DNA of 64,000 nucleotides from Bacteroidota bacterium (GTDB lineage: Bacteria; Bacteroidota; Bacteroidia; Chitinophagales; Chitinophagaceae), in NCBI GenBank assembly GCA_029560415.1, contig JAKQKY010000362.1:27703-91702 (forward strand). The letters are read 5' to 3'. Positions 20,788 through 31,051 of the stretch are shown here, piece after piece. Under the pieces are notes generated by a model. The model saw nothing but the letters and a program-made list of their open reading frames with translations. It ran no database searches and was not told where the DNA came from. How positions within the stretch are numbered: the stretch's first letter is position 1; each line of letters begins with the position of its first letter. Made by a program: the position numbers and the translations under genes.

Positions 20788-21834
20788 ATGACAGGTATCG
20801 AATCGGTTCGCATCAAACAAGCCATTGTACATAAGGTAGGAAATCCAACCAGGGGAGAGGAACTCCGTTTATCTGAAAATCCATTGACACTGAATGATGA
20901 TGTCGTTCAGCAATTACTCATTAAATATTTACTTGGCGCCGTGAATGAGCACGACCTGCACCAGTTTACCCACCTGCACGATCTTCAGCAGAATGAAGTG
21001 TATGGTTATGTAACAGACTTATTCAGCGACGTAGATGAATTTGTTGCAAACAGTTATAAGCTGGCCCAGTTTTTATACAGCAAATCCACACATGTAAAAG
21101 TGAAGGAAGGGGAGTTGTATGTTGTGCGGCTCGATCATGTACCTTTTGAGGATGGTGTAGTACAGGCGATCGGCATCTTTAAATCGGAACAAAAAGAAAC
21201 TTTTTTAAAAGTGTTTGAACATGGTAAAAGTCTTGAACTGATCCAGGAAGATGGGATCAGTATTCACAAGCCAGACAAGGGTTGCCTGGTATTTAAATCG
21301 CACGCCAAGGAAGGCTACCGGTTATGCGTAGTGGATCATACGAATAAGCAGCAGGATGCACAGTATTGGGTGAATAATTTTCTTCAGGTAGAACCCGTGG
21401 CCGATAGTTATCATCATACCGACAAATACCTGGCCCTCTGCAAGCAATTTGTGACGAATGAATATCCCGATCAGTTTGTGGTCAGTAAATCAGATCAGCT
21501 TGAATTATTGAACCGCAGCATGGATTATTTTAAAACCCGGGATCATTTCAGCATGGAAGAATTTGCAGGCGAAGTGATCATTCAGCCCGATGTAGTGGAT
21601 AGTTTTAAAGAATATAAAAAGAATTTTGAAACGGCCCGTAACTACGAGATCGAAGATGAATTTGACATCAACCTTACGGCTGTAAAGAAGCAACAGAAAT
21701 CTTTTAAGTCGGTACTAAAACTAGATAAAAATTTTCACATCTATATTCATGGTCGCCGCGACCTTATCGAAAAAGGGGTTGATGAACGCACTGGTAAGAA
21801 GTTCTATAAGATCTATTTTGAAGAAGAACATTGA
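20788..21834 (+). CDS. Nucleoid-associated protein (NdpA/37-kDa family)
   Basis: IKQAIVHKVGNPTRGEELRLSENPLTLNDDVVQQLLIKYLLG. Start placed at the internal ATG of ORF 20704, just after a TATTTTTG motif. Confidence 0.8.
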   Translation: MTGIESVRIKQAIVHKVGNPTRGEELRLSENPLTLNDDVVQQLLIKYLLGAVNEHDLHQFTHLHDLQQNEVYGYVTDLFSDVDEFVANSYKLAQFLYSKSTHVKVKEGELYVVRLDHVPFEDGVVQAIGIFKSEQKETFLKVFEHGKSLELIQEDGISIHKPDKGCLVFKSHAKEGYRLCVVDHTNKQQDAQYWVNNFLQVEPVADSYHHTDKYLALCKQFVTNEYPDQFVVSKSDQLELLNRSMDYFKTRDHFSMEEFAGEVIIQPDVVDSFKEYKKNFETARNYEIEDEFDINLTAVKKQQKSFKSVLKLDKNFHIYIHGRRDLIEKGVDERTGKKFYKIYFEEEH

Positions 21835-21843
21835 TCGGTTTAC

Positions 21844-22572
21844 TCATGCAAGGTCCAGCAGATCACGAATTACTACCGAGGACAGTACAGCGCCGAATGT
21901 GGCCGGTAGGTATGAAATGGTTCCATAGGCCGATTTCTTATAATTCCTTCCATCGGTGAGCATCAGGCTTTCCTTGATGGGTTCTTCGGGAGAGAACACC
22001 ACTTTAATTCCTTTGTAAATGCCGTCTTTCTTGAGTGTTTTGCGTATCTGTTGCGCAAATGGACAGTTGTATGTTTTGGAGATGTCGGTTACCTGCAGTT
22101 TGGTAGGATCGAGTTTGGCGCCGGCGCCCATGCTGCTGACGACGCGGCATTTTTTTTCATATGCTTTTCGTAATAGGGTAAGCTTTGGCGTTATGCTATC
22201 AATGGCATCAATGATATAATCGTGTTTGGTTTCAAATAAAGTATCCACCATTTCGGGATTGATGAATTCTTTGATCACGGTCAATGACAATTCGGGGTTT
22301 ATGGCCAATAATCTTTCGGCCATGATATCCGCTTTGGAAACACCATGGTTAATGGCCAATGCAGGCAGTTGCCGGTTGCGGTTGGTTGGGTCTACTACAT
22401 CGCCATCAATGATCGTCATGTGCCCGATACCGCTTCTGCAAATAAATTCGGCAGCAAAAGAGCCCACGCCACCCATGCCCAGGATGAGTACATGCGCTTC
22501 GTTTAACCTGCGCAGTTTTTCTTCTCCAATGAGTAAGGTGGTACGGGATAACCAGGAAATATCATTCATCAT
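21844..22572 (-). CDS. tcdA: tRNA threonylcarbamoyladenosine dehydratase
   Basis: VLILGMGGVGSFAAEFICRSGIGHMTIIDGDVVDPTNRNRQLPA; YIIDAIDSITPKLTLL. Confidence 0.92.
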   Translation of the reverse strand: MMNDISWLSRTTLLIGEEKLRRLNEAHVLILGMGGVGSFAAEFICRSGIGHMTIIDGDVVDPTNRNRQLPALAINHGVSKADIMAERLLAINPELSLTVIKEFINPEMVDTLFETKHDYIIDAIDSITPKLTLLRKAYEKKCRVVSSMGAGAKLDPTKLQVTDISKTYNCPFAQQIRKTLKKDGIYKGIKVVFSPEEPIKESLMLTDGRNYKKSAYGTISYLPATFGAVLSSVVIRDLLDLA

Positions 22573-22576
22573 ATGA

Positions 22577-23245
22577 TCAGGAGAACGCTGATGGAAAAAC
22601 GGTCAGCGTATTTTTTTTAAGTTGATTTTGTAAAGATTCTACCGGCATGTCCAGGGCTGTGGCTGCAAATGTATAAACCAATTCAATTGATAATTCTTTT
22701 GCATCGGTTTCAAGGAATAATTTTTCAAAGGGTATCGAGCGTACCACCGATTGCATGGACTCATTTTGTAATTGAGTGCCAAAGCTTAGATAATAACCCT
22801 TTTCAATGATTTTTGCCGCCAGTAGGGCATTCCTATTGAAGCCATGAAAGATAACAGGCACGGTGTTTTTTTCCTTATCGAGTATATTCAGTACTTCATC
22901 AAAAGCACGAACGCAGTGGATTATGAGTGGTTTGCGGGTATTGTTTGCCCATTGAACTTGTGCAGTAAATACGTCAACCTGTAGCTCCATATTTGTCTGG
23001 CAAACCTTGTCGAGCCCGCATTCACCAATGGCCACTACCTGTTTGTGTACACTTTGTTCCTTCAAAACACTTAATTGTGCTTTCCAATTTTGTATGTCAA
23101 TATACCAGGGATGTAACCCGATAGAGTAGACGCCCGGCTCCGTTGCCCTGCCGAAATCTTCATACAGGCTTTGGATGGCCCATTCATTTGCCTGCGATGG
23201 ATAATGACTATGTATATTGATGAACAACGAATTGTTTTTTTGCAA
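22577..23245 (-). CDS. TatD-family hydrolase
   Basis: INIHSHYP; AIGECGLDK; PLIIHCVRAFDEVLNIL; LFLETDAKE. Confidence 0.85.
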   Translation of the reverse strand: MQKNNSLFINIHSHYPSQANEWAIQSLYEDFGRATEPGVYSIGLHPWYIDIQNWKAQLSVLKEQSVHKQVVAIGECGLDKVCQTNMELQVDVFTAQVQWANNTRKPLIIHCVRAFDEVLNILDKEKNTVPVIFHGFNRNALLAAKIIEKGYYLSFGTQLQNESMQSVVRSIPFEKLFLETDAKELSIELVYTFAATALDMPVESLQNQLKKNTLTVFPSAFS

Positions 23246-23300
23246 ACTACAACTATGTTCGAAAATATTCTACTCCAAATGGAATCTTGCGCACAAAAAA

Positions 23301-23323
23301 GCCCGCTCCAAAAAGAGCGGGCC
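23301..23323 (-). terminator. Rho-independent terminator of ahcY
   Basis: On the minus strand: ggcccgctctttttggagcgggc followed by tttttt. Confidence 0.85.
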
Positions 23324-23359
23324 ATTATTAATTCTTAATTTCTAATGCTTAATTAGCAA

Positions 23360-24685
23360 TTAGTACCTGTACATTTCTGCTTTGAAAGGACCTTCTTTAG
23401 GAATACCTAAGTATTCAGATTGAGCACTTGTCAGTTCTTCCAATACCACACCGATTTTAGCGAGGTGTAAACGGGCAACTTTTTCATCAAGGTGTTTTGG
23501 TAATACATACACTTTGTTTTCGTAGTTGCTGCTGTTTGTCCACAATTCAAGCTGGGCAAGTGTTTGGTTGGTGAATGAGTTGCTCATTACGAAGCTTGGG
23601 TGACCGGTAGCACAACCCAGGTTTACCAGGCGGCCTTCAGCTAGCACGATGATGTCTTTACCTTCGATGGTATACAGATCAACCTGTGGCTTGATGGTAT
23701 TTTTTGTGTTGCCATAGTTTTGATTCAACCAGGCCATATCAATTTCAATATCAAAGTGACCGATGTTACAAACGATCGCTTTGTCTTTCATCGAACGGAA
23801 ATGAGCTTCGGTGATCAGGTCGCGGCAACCACTGGCTGTTACGATGATATCAGCTTCTTTTACTGCATCGATCATTTTCTTTACTTCAAATCCGTCCATT
23901 GCTGCCTGTAAAGCACAGATTGGATCGATCTCGGTAACGATTACACGAGCACCTGCACCGCGTAAGCTTTCTGCAGATCCTTTACCTACGTCTCCGTATC
24001 CACCAACAACAGCAACTTTACCTGCCATCATTACATCGGTAGCACGACGGATAGAATCAACCAAAGATTCTTTACAACCGTATTTGTTATCGAATTTAGA
24101 TTTGGTAACTGAATCGTTCACATTGATCGCTGGGATCGGCAAAGTACCTTTGGCCATGCGCTCGTATAAACGATGTACGCCGGTTGTGGTTTCTTCGCTA
24201 AGGCCTTTGATGTTGGCGATCAGTTCAGGATATTTATCAAAAACGATGTTGGTCAGATCACCACCATCATCCAGGATCATGTTCAATGGTTTGTCGGCGC
24301 TTCCGAAGAACAAAGTTTGTTCGATGCACCAATCAGCTTCTTCCTGCGTTTGTCCTTTCCAGGCATATACACCGATTCCGGCAGCAGCGATGGCCGCAGC
24401 AGCCTGGTCCTGTGTAGAGAAGATGTTACAGCTGCTCCATTTAACCTCAGCGCCCAGGGCGATCAGGGTTTCAATTAACACGGCCGTTTGAATGGTCATG
24501 TGAAGGCAACCGGCGATGCGGGCACCTTTTAATGGCTGGCTTGCGCCATATTCAGCCCTCAGGCTCATCAGGCCCGGCATTTCTGCTTCGGCTAACCTGA
24601 TTTCTTTACGACCCCATTCTGCCAGGGACATATCTTTTACCTTGTAGGCAAGATTGAAATCAATTCCTTTTGTGATTGTTGACAT
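23360..24685 (-). CDS. ahcY: Adenosylhomocysteinase
   Basis: [72 protein letters not shown]-terminal KAEMYRY. Confidence 0.97.
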   Translation of the reverse strand: MSTITKGIDFNLAYKVKDMSLAEWGRKEIRLAEAEMPGLMSLRAEYGASQPLKGARIAGCLHMTIQTAVLIETLIALGAEVKWSSCNIFSTQDQAAAAIAAAGIGVYAWKGQTQEEADWCIEQTLFFGSADKPLNMILDDGGDLTNIVFDKYPELIANIKGLSEETTTGVHRLYERMAKGTLPIPAINVNDSVTKSKFDNKYGCKESLVDSIRRATDVMMAGKVAVVGGYGDVGKGSAESLRGAGARVIVTEIDPICALQAAMDGFEVKKMIDAVKEADIIVTASGCRDLITEAHFRSMKDKAIVCNIGHFDIEIDMAWLNQNYGNTKNTIKPQVDLYTIEGKDIIVLAEGRLVNLGCATGHPSFVMSNSFTNQTLAQLELWTNSSNYENKVYVLPKHLDEKVARLHLAKIGVVLEELTSAQSEYLGIPKEGPFKAEMYRY

Positions 24686-24794
24686 GGTATATTAATTTAG
24701 AATGCAAATCTACTTTTAATAGTGTAAAATTCTAAGTATTATTAAAAATTCAGGATAAATTAATATTTAAGCATTATTTTGTAGCATAAAACAG

Positions 24795-25304
24795 ATGTTT
24801 GCTATGAAAAAGAACGAACAAAAAGAAGAATCCGCTATGACCATTCCCAACCTGGATAAAAATGACCTGGCCATACTGCGGCTTTTGCAGCAAAATGCCC
24901 GCATTACCGTAAAGGAGATATCAGAAAAAATACACCTGAGTACTACGCCGGTTCATGAACGTATTAAAAGACTGGAACAATCGGGTGTGATTAAACAATA
25001 TGCGACCCTGTTAGATCATGCCAAGGTGAGAAAAGGATTGATGGTGATCTGTTATGTTTCATTAAAAGAACACAGTAAGAATGCCGGTGTAAAATTTATC
25101 AAGACCATCAATGAGTTGAATGAAGTAGTGGAATGCTATAATATTTCAGGTGAATTTGATTTTATGCTGAAAGTGGTTGAAGAGAACATGGACAGTTATT
25201 ATGACTTTCACGTGAACCGCCTCAGCCAGATCGAGAACATGGGAAATGTACAGAGTGTTTTTGTGATGGGAATTATTAAGCAAACGCACCAGTTGGTGTG
25301 GTAG
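24795..25304 (+). CDS. Lrp/AsnC family transcriptional regulator
   Basis: NLDKNDLAILRLLQQNARITVKEISEKIHLSTTPVHERIKRLEQSGVIKQYATLLD. Confidence 0.95.
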   Translation: MFAMKKNEQKEESAMTIPNLDKNDLAILRLLQQNARITVKEISEKIHLSTTPVHERIKRLEQSGVIKQYATLLDHAKVRKGLMVICYVSLKEHSKNAGVKFIKTINELNEVVECYNISGEFDFMLKVVEENMDSYYDFHVNRLSQIENMGNVQSVFVMGIIKQTHQLVW

Positions 25305-25374
25305 GAGGAAGTAATTAATAATTAATAATTAATAAGGAAGTTTAAGAGTGTGCACTGATTTCAATATCATTTTA

Positions 25375-25605
25375 ACTGTAGATACCGATGACTCTGTGCA
25401 AAGCTCATTTACCTCAGTTGTCAAAAATATCGAGTAAGGAACAAGGAATGTATAACATGGAAGTATAAATACAAATATTCAATACTCAACAATCAATTTT
25501 CAATATTCACTCCCAAACCTCTGTGCAAGATTTCTTTACCTCTGTGGTTATCTTTCTTCGTGCCCTTTGTTAAAAAATTAGTGCCCTTTGTGGTAAAAAC
25601 AAAAT
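25375..25605. repeat. Dispersed intergenic repeat block ('ctctgtgcaaag... cctctgtggt... ccctttgtggt')
   Basis: Resembles the reverse complement of 41761-42040 (e.g. aatatcgagtaaggaacaaggaatg vs ttccttgttccttgttcgatatt). Confidence 0.65.
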
Positions 25606-25610
25606 CGTCT

Positions 25611-26087
25611 TTATTTAACCATGATCTTTAACGTTGACGCATACATGACACGTCCCTGTGCATCCTTGGCGATCACATCAAAAAAGTAAAGATATTCACC
25701 CGATTTCAATTGTTCCCTCACCTGGTTAACCCATAATTGAGGAAGGGGCGTGCTGGTAAACCTGGATGAAGCGATGCTGCTCGTTGGGGTTACTTTGCCC
25801 GACATTTCATCTTCTGTAACAACCCTTCGGTTATATAAAAATTGGTAAGATGTAACGCTGTATACATTCTTTTTGTCATCAACAACTTTCAATGGCAATG
25901 CGATGATGTTTTCAGCTTCAGCTTCGGTTAATGTAACAATAGAATCTATTGCATTGCCCAGGTGTGTGTAGAGCTTGGGCGCCTTGAATTTTTGTGTTTT
26001 TGCAGTAGCTGGTGTTTTTTGTGCGATAACATGGGTTGCTCCAAACAGCAAGCCTATAGATATGAAAAGGAATTTGTTGATGCGCAT
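25611..26087 (-). CDS. Secreted hypothetical protein (GldM C-terminal-like / gliding-associated fragment possible)
   Basis: Signal peptide; ...LNAIDSIVTLTEAEAENIIALPLKVVDDKKN...GEYLYFFDVIAKDAQGRVMYASTLKIMVK; family assignment tentative. Confidence 0.55.
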   Translation of the reverse strand: MRINKFLFISIGLLFGATHVIAQKTPATAKTQKFKAPKLYTHLGNAIDSIVTLTEAEAENIIALPLKVVDDKKNVYSVTSYQFLYNRRVVTEDEMSGKVTPTSSIASSRFTSTPLPQLWVNQVREQLKSGEYLYFFDVIAKDAQGRVMYASTLKIMVK

Positions 26088-26183
26088 GATGATTTGTTTA
26101 TTGTATTGAATAACGAATCTACAAAAGAACGGACTTCAGCCCGAACATTTAACAGTTTATATACGAACTCTTCCTTCAAAAAA

Positions 26184-28808
26184 TTATAGGGTTGCCAGGC
26201 TCTCTTCTATCGCTTTGATCTTTGTTTCAGCATCAGCTTTTTTCTTTTGTTCCAGTTCCAGCACTTCCGGCCTTGCATTGGAAACAAATTTCTCATTGCC
26301 AAGTTTCTTTTCAACCGTTTGCAGAAATCCTTTAAGATGTGTAAGCTCTTTTTCCAGGTCGCTGCGCTGGTGACCGGTATCGATCGGTTGTTCTGTTTCA
26401 ATATAAAATTTATCCTTGCCGATCACCGTGGTGATACATCCCGCAACCGGTTCATTGGTATACTCAATTGATTTGGCATTGACCTGTTTGGCCAGGATAT
26501 TCTCAATATCGCGGTAAGTTGATTCAGTCTCCGTTTGAATATGGAGGCTGATCGTTTCCTTCGGCTTTATCTGTTGTTTATTGCGAACATCCCTAAGGCT
26601 GCTGATTACATCTTTTAAGAGATCTCCTTTTTGCAGGATGGATAGATTCGCCATACCAGCCTGGCTGTATGGTTTCACACAAAGATCATCCTGGCGTTCT
26701 TCCAGCAGATGATAAATCTCTTCTGAGATGAACGGCATGAAAGGGTGGAGGAGCTGCATGAGTTCAGTATAAAAAACAATTGTTTTTTGATAGGTGCCGG
26801 CTTCCATCGGTTGTTCAAATCCCGGTTTCACCCATTCGAGGTACCAGCTGCAGAAATCATCCCAGATCAGCGAATAGATCGTTTTCAAAGCTTCATTCAG
26901 CCTGAACTGTTGCATCATCGCAGCTACATCAACTTTTACCTGGTTGAGCCTGTTCCGGAACCATTCCGTGGCAAAGTCATTTGTCTTCGTATCTGCATCA
27001 CCGGTAGCAACCCTTGCTTCCCACATTTTTACCAGCTTCAGGGCATTCCACATTTTGTTATTAAAATTCCTTCCTTGTTCCAATGCACTTTCATCGAACA
27101 GGATGTCATTTCCTGCCGGTGAAGCGATCATAATACCAAAACGGGTTGCATCTGCACCATATTGGTCTATTAGTCCGAGCAGGTCGGGCGAATTGCCCAA
27201 ACTCTTACTCATTTTCCTGCCTTGTTTATCCCTTACAATGCCCGTGAAATAAACCGCATTGAATGGCTTTTCCTCCATGTATTCAAACCCTGCCATGATC
27301 ATACGGGCTACCCAGAAGAAAATGATCTCCGGGGCGGTCACCAGGGTATTGGTTGGATAGTAATATTTAATGTCTTTATTCCCAGGATCGCTATAGCCTT
27401 TGAATACTTCAAAAGGCCAGAGCCAGGAGGAGAACCAGGTATCCAGGCAATCTTCATCCTGTTTCAGCTGAAGGTTTTTTGTTTCGGGTTGCGCTTCATG
27501 AAGGGCCTCCAGGCTTTCCGACACGTACACGTTGCCGTTATCATCGTACCACGCAGGTATGCGATGGCCCCACCACAGTTGGCGGCTGATGCACCAGTCT
27601 TTGATGTTTTCCATCCAATGACGGTACAGGTTTTTGAATTTGGGCGGATAGAATTGTATCTCTTCATCCATCACCGACTTCAGTGCAGGCGAAGCAATGT
27701 CTTTCATGCTTACCCACCATTGCAGGCTGAGCCTGGGTTCTACAACGGCATCGGTGCGTTCGCTATATCCAACTTCACTGGTATAATCTTCTGTTTTTAG
27801 CAGGTAACCTTTCTCTTCAAGTTCTACAGCAATTTTTTTCCGGGCATCAAATCGGTCAAGTCCAACATAGATCTGCGCTTCCTCATTCAGGGTACCATCT
27901 TCATTAAAAATATCCACTACTTCCAGTCCGTGTTTTTGTCCAAGCTGGTTATCATTCATGTCATGGGCCGGGGTCACTTTCAGGGCACCGGTTCCAAACT
28001 CCATGGTCACGTATTCATCGGTAATGATGGGAATGCGTCTATTGATTAACGGTACCAGGGCAAATTTTCCATGCAGGTGTTTATATCGTTCATCATCGGG
28101 ATGCACGCAGATGGCTGTATCACCCATGATCGTCTCGGGGCGAACAGTTGCAATGGTCACATAACTTTCATTAGCGGTGCCTTCTGTGCCGTCAGCTATC
28201 GCATATTTCAGGAAATAGAGTTTTTGTTTGGTTTCTTTCCTGATCACTTCTTCATCACTCAGCGCAGTTAATGCCTTTACATCCCAGTTGATCATCCGCT
28301 TACCACGATAGATCACCCCTTTTTTATGCAGTTCTACAAAAACTTTTATTACGGAATCATAATAATCCTTGTCCATGGTGAAGCTCGTGCGGTTCCAGTC
28401 GAGGCTGAAGCCAAGCTTTTTCAATTGCTGCAGGATGATGCCACCATATTTTTCTTTCCATTCCCAGGCATACCCTAAAAATTCATCACGGGTAAGAGAC
28501 GATTTGGTGATGCCTCTTTCCCGGAGCATGGCAACCACCTTTGCTTCGGTGGCAATGGAAGCATGATCGGTACCAGGCACCCAGCATGCATTCTTACCCC
28601 TCATCCGGGCGTCGCGTATGAGGATATCCTGGATAGTATTGTTCAGGCAATGCCCCATGTGTAATACGCCCGTTACATTTGGTGGGGGCATTACAATCGT
28701 GTAAGGTTCCCGGTTATCGGGGGTACTGGAAAAATAATTTTTCTCCAACCAATGAGGATACCATTTATTTTCTATGGCCTGGGGCTCGAAATTTTTTGAA
28801 AGTTCCAT
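26184..28808 (-). CDS. valS: Valine--tRNA ligase
   Basis: MPPPNVTGVLHMGHCLNNTIQDILIRDARMRGKNACWVPGTDHASIATEAKV; GRKMSKSLGNSPDLLGLIDQYGADATRFG. Confidence 0.97.
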   Translation of the reverse strand: MELSKNFEPQAIENKWYPHWLEKNYFSSTPDNREPYTIVMPPPNVTGVLHMGHCLNNTIQDILIRDARMRGKNACWVPGTDHASIATEAKVVAMLRERGITKSSLTRDEFLGYAWEWKEKYGGIILQQLKKLGFSLDWNRTSFTMDKDYYDSVIKVFVELHKKGVIYRGKRMINWDVKALTALSDEEVIRKETKQKLYFLKYAIADGTEGTANESYVTIATVRPETIMGDTAICVHPDDERYKHLHGKFALVPLINRRIPIITDEYVTMEFGTGALKVTPAHDMNDNQLGQKHGLEVVDIFNEDGTLNEEAQIYVGLDRFDARKKIAVELEEKGYLLKTEDYTSEVGYSERTDAVVEPRLSLQWWVSMKDIASPALKSVMDEEIQFYPPKFKNLYRHWMENIKDWCISRQLWWGHRIPAWYDDNGNVYVSESLEALHEAQPETKNLQLKQDEDCLDTWFSSWLWPFEVFKGYSDPGNKDIKYYYPTNTLVTAPEIIFFWVARMIMAGFEYMEEKPFNAVYFTGIVRDKQGRKMSKSLGNSPDLLGLIDQYGADATRFGIMIASPAGNDILFDESALEQGRNFNNKMWNALKLVKMWEARVATGDADTKTNDFATEWFRNRLNQVKVDVAAMMQQFRLNEALKTIYSLIWDDFCSWYLEWVKPGFEQPMEAGTYQKTIVFYTELMQLLHPFMPFISEEIYHLLEERQDDLCVKPYSQAGMANLSILQKGDLLKDVISSLRDVRNKQQIKPKETISLHIQTETESTYRDIENILAKQVNAKSIEYTNEPVAGCITTVIGKDKFYIETEQPIDTGHQRSDLEKELTHLKGFLQTVEKKLGNEKFVSNARPEVLELEQKKKADAETKIKAIEESLATL

Positions 28809-29022
28809 TCGCTAAAAGCTTTTTACAAGTTTGCGAAGGTACAAAAATGCAGTTACTAACGGCCATGAGGGCCTTTTACCTTTAATTTTTAACTTGTTCA
28901 GGCTGAATGCTTTTGACGCATGCCCTGAACGGTTGGAAAATATCGTTAATAAAACTAATATTGCAGGGCTCTTTTGGGTTTCCCATATCATCAAGCCTGG
29001 ATACCCTGAGCGATATTGTCAG

Positions 29023-30228
29023 ATGAAATTGATTAAGCCTATCCCATTGTTGAATTGGAAAAACTGGTTGCAGCTTATGTTGCTGACCCTACTGCTTTTT
29101 TTTGCATTCCTTTTTTACAATAATGGCAATTTTGTTTTAGACGGAGAAGAAAGTCTGCTGACCAGGATGGATATCGGCCGGGAAATGCTCCTGCCCAAAA
29201 CCTACAAAGCGCCTTATCGTTTCATATTCATCAATGTGGGTAAAGATCTTCAACTTACAAAAGATGATTACGGAGCGGATAATGTGATTACCGACCGTGA
29301 AAAACTGGCGTCCTTTTTTCAACTGCTCAACAATCACAATAAGCATAAGTATCTGTTAGCAGACCTGGTGTTCGATCTGCCTGCAGACAATGACAGCCTG
29401 TTGGAAAAAGAATTGCCCCGGTTGCAAAAGGTTATTTTTCCGAAACACCTGGGCGATTCGGGACTTTTGCCTTCTGTCTTTTCAGTTCCTTCTGCCATCG
29501 CCGATTATAATACCAGCAATAAGAAATTCAGCAAGTTCAGGCTGATGTATGGTGATTCGCTGAAAACGTTGCCGGTGGCCATTCACGAAGCACTGGAGGG
29601 TGTAACATATAAGGTTAAACGCGGATCGTTGTATTGCAATGGTAAATATAACCTGCATACCATACCTCCCCGGTATTTTATCAGGCCCTACCAATTGCAG
29701 ACCGCAAAGCAGTATCCTTATTTCAACCTGGGTGATCTGCTGGTACTCGCCAACGATAGTACTTTTTATGACCAGTTCCTGGAAGACAGGTTCATTGTGC
29801 TTGGTAATTTTGATACTGATATTCATATAACTCCGATCGGGAAAATGCCAGGAGTGCTCATCCTGCTCAATACCTATCTTTCTTTGAAGGATGGCAGGGC
29901 TCAGCCCTCTATCGCCTGGTTCACCATGATTTTTGTAATTTTCTTTATCATAAACCTGTATGTATTTTTTGGTAAGAAACCTGAACCTAAAAAGACGGAT
30001 CATAAAACCTGGTGGCAATTGTTCATATATAACCTGTTGAATGGGATCCTTGCCAATTTTGTATCCATCGCCGGGTTATGCCTGATGATCACGATTCTTT
30101 CAGATTTTATTTTCCATATTAAGCCATATACATTTATTATATTTATGTATATTATAATATGGCAAGGCATTTTAAAATATTACCAGGTATGGAAAAAGCA
30201 ACAACAACCAGCGCAAAAGTCAGCCTGA
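29023..30228 (+). CDS. CHASE2-like membrane sensor protein without a recognisable cytoplasmic output domain
   Basis: N-terminal TM, extracytoplasmic FIFINVGKDL...LLADLVFDLPADNDSLLEKEL...FIVLGNFDTDIHITPIGKMPGVLILLNTYLSL, then 2-3 TM helices at the C-terminus. Start placed at the internal ATG. Confidence 0.7.
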   Translation: MKLIKPIPLLNWKNWLQLMLLTLLLFFAFLFYNNGNFVLDGEESLLTRMDIGREMLLPKTYKAPYRFIFINVGKDLQLTKDDYGADNVITDREKLASFFQLLNNHNKHKYLLADLVFDLPADNDSLLEKELPRLQKVIFPKHLGDSGLLPSVFSVPSAIADYNTSNKKFSKFRLMYGDSLKTLPVAIHEALEGVTYKVKRGSLYCNGKYNLHTIPPRYFIRPYQLQTAKQYPYFNLGDLLVLANDSTFYDQFLEDRFIVLGNFDTDIHITPIGKMPGVLILLNTYLSLKDGRAQPSIAWFTMIFVIFFIINLYVFFGKKPEPKKTDHKTWWQLFIYNLLNGILANFVSIAGLCLMITILSDFIFHIKPYTFIIFMYIIIWQGILKYYQVWKKQQQPAQKSA

Positions 30229-31016
30229 TCCTTTTTGTTGGTCTTTTTATCTGTTTCAGTTCCCTGGCCCAGGAGATCTATTTTGTAACACTGGTCAAAG
30301 GCGACATAAAGAAAAATAATGCAACAGCAGTTAAAGTGGGCGATAAGATTCCGTTCCAGGAAAAGCTTGTTTTTGCCAATAAGAACTGCAAAATGATCCT
30401 GCTTCATCCTCAAAAAGGACGTTTTGTGGTAGAGCCTGGAACCATTACACCCCAGGCGACCGGCGAATACTTTGTTTACCTGAAAAGCAGTCTCCATCTC
30501 AGCAATGAAAAATTAAAACTCAGTTCACGTGGGGACGCCGACCTGGATGAATTCTTTATCACTAATCCTTCTGTTAATAAGAACCTATTGTTTGTAGGTG
30601 ATACCAAGATCGCCCTGGATAATTCGAAGTACTTGATCAAAGACCCGGTAAATGATTTCTTTTTTCTTCAATACACACCGGCGAATGGCAAACCGATGAA
30701 TAAGAAACTCACGGTAACGCATGATAGCCTGTTGATCAGCCGGTCAGATTTTATGTTCAACGGCGCAGAACCTGCAGAAAATAGCGAAGTGAAAATAGGT
30801 TTCATGCAATACTATTCAACCGAGAAAAAGATGACCAGGATCGCTTCCTTTTCACCGGTATTCATGAGCATAGCAGATTGTAAAGCCATCATCGCAGCCA
30901 TTCAGCAAACCATTTCCGATAAGGATAAAGCTTTCGAAGAGGTGCTCACGCAGTTGTATTATAACTACGGCAAGCCAGATAAAGCGAGCATGAAATTGCT
31001 AAGCGAACAGCGTTGA
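30189..31016 (+). CDS. Secreted hypothetical protein, start overlaps the CHASE2-like gene
   Basis: Signal peptide LILFVGLFICFSSLAQE; overlaps the 3' end of the upstream gene by 40 nt. Confidence 0.7.
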   Translation: MEKATTTSAKVSLILFVGLFICFSSLAQEIYFVTLVKGDIKKNNATAVKVGDKIPFQEKLVFANKNCKMILLHPQKGRFVVEPGTITPQATGEYFVYLKSSLHLSNEKLKLSSRGDADLDEFFITNPSVNKNLLFVGDTKIALDNSKYLIKDPVNDFFFLQYTPANGKPMNKKLTVTHDSLLISRSDFMFNGAEPAENSEVKIGFMQYYSTEKKMTRIASFSPVFMSIADCKAIIAAIQQTISDKDKAFEEVLTQLYYNYGKPDKASMKLLSEQR

Positions 31017-31051
31017 CAGGATACCTGAATATTCTTCTAAAACATTTCCCC

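Noticed and set aside
24686-24794. Possible SAH riboswitch upstream of ahcY
   Set aside because: The gap is short and AT-rich and I could not find the conserved SAH riboswitch core
25311-25335. aattaataattaataattaat microrepeat as a regulatory element
   Set aside because: Simple AT-rich sequence just downstream of the Lrp gene with no supporting structure
28809-29022. Possible T-box or other tRNA-sensing leader upstream of valS
   Set aside because: Only a small hairpin (ggcc-atga-gggcc) and a 7-bp stem (gttcagg/cctgaac) are visible; no specifier loop or T-box sequence was found
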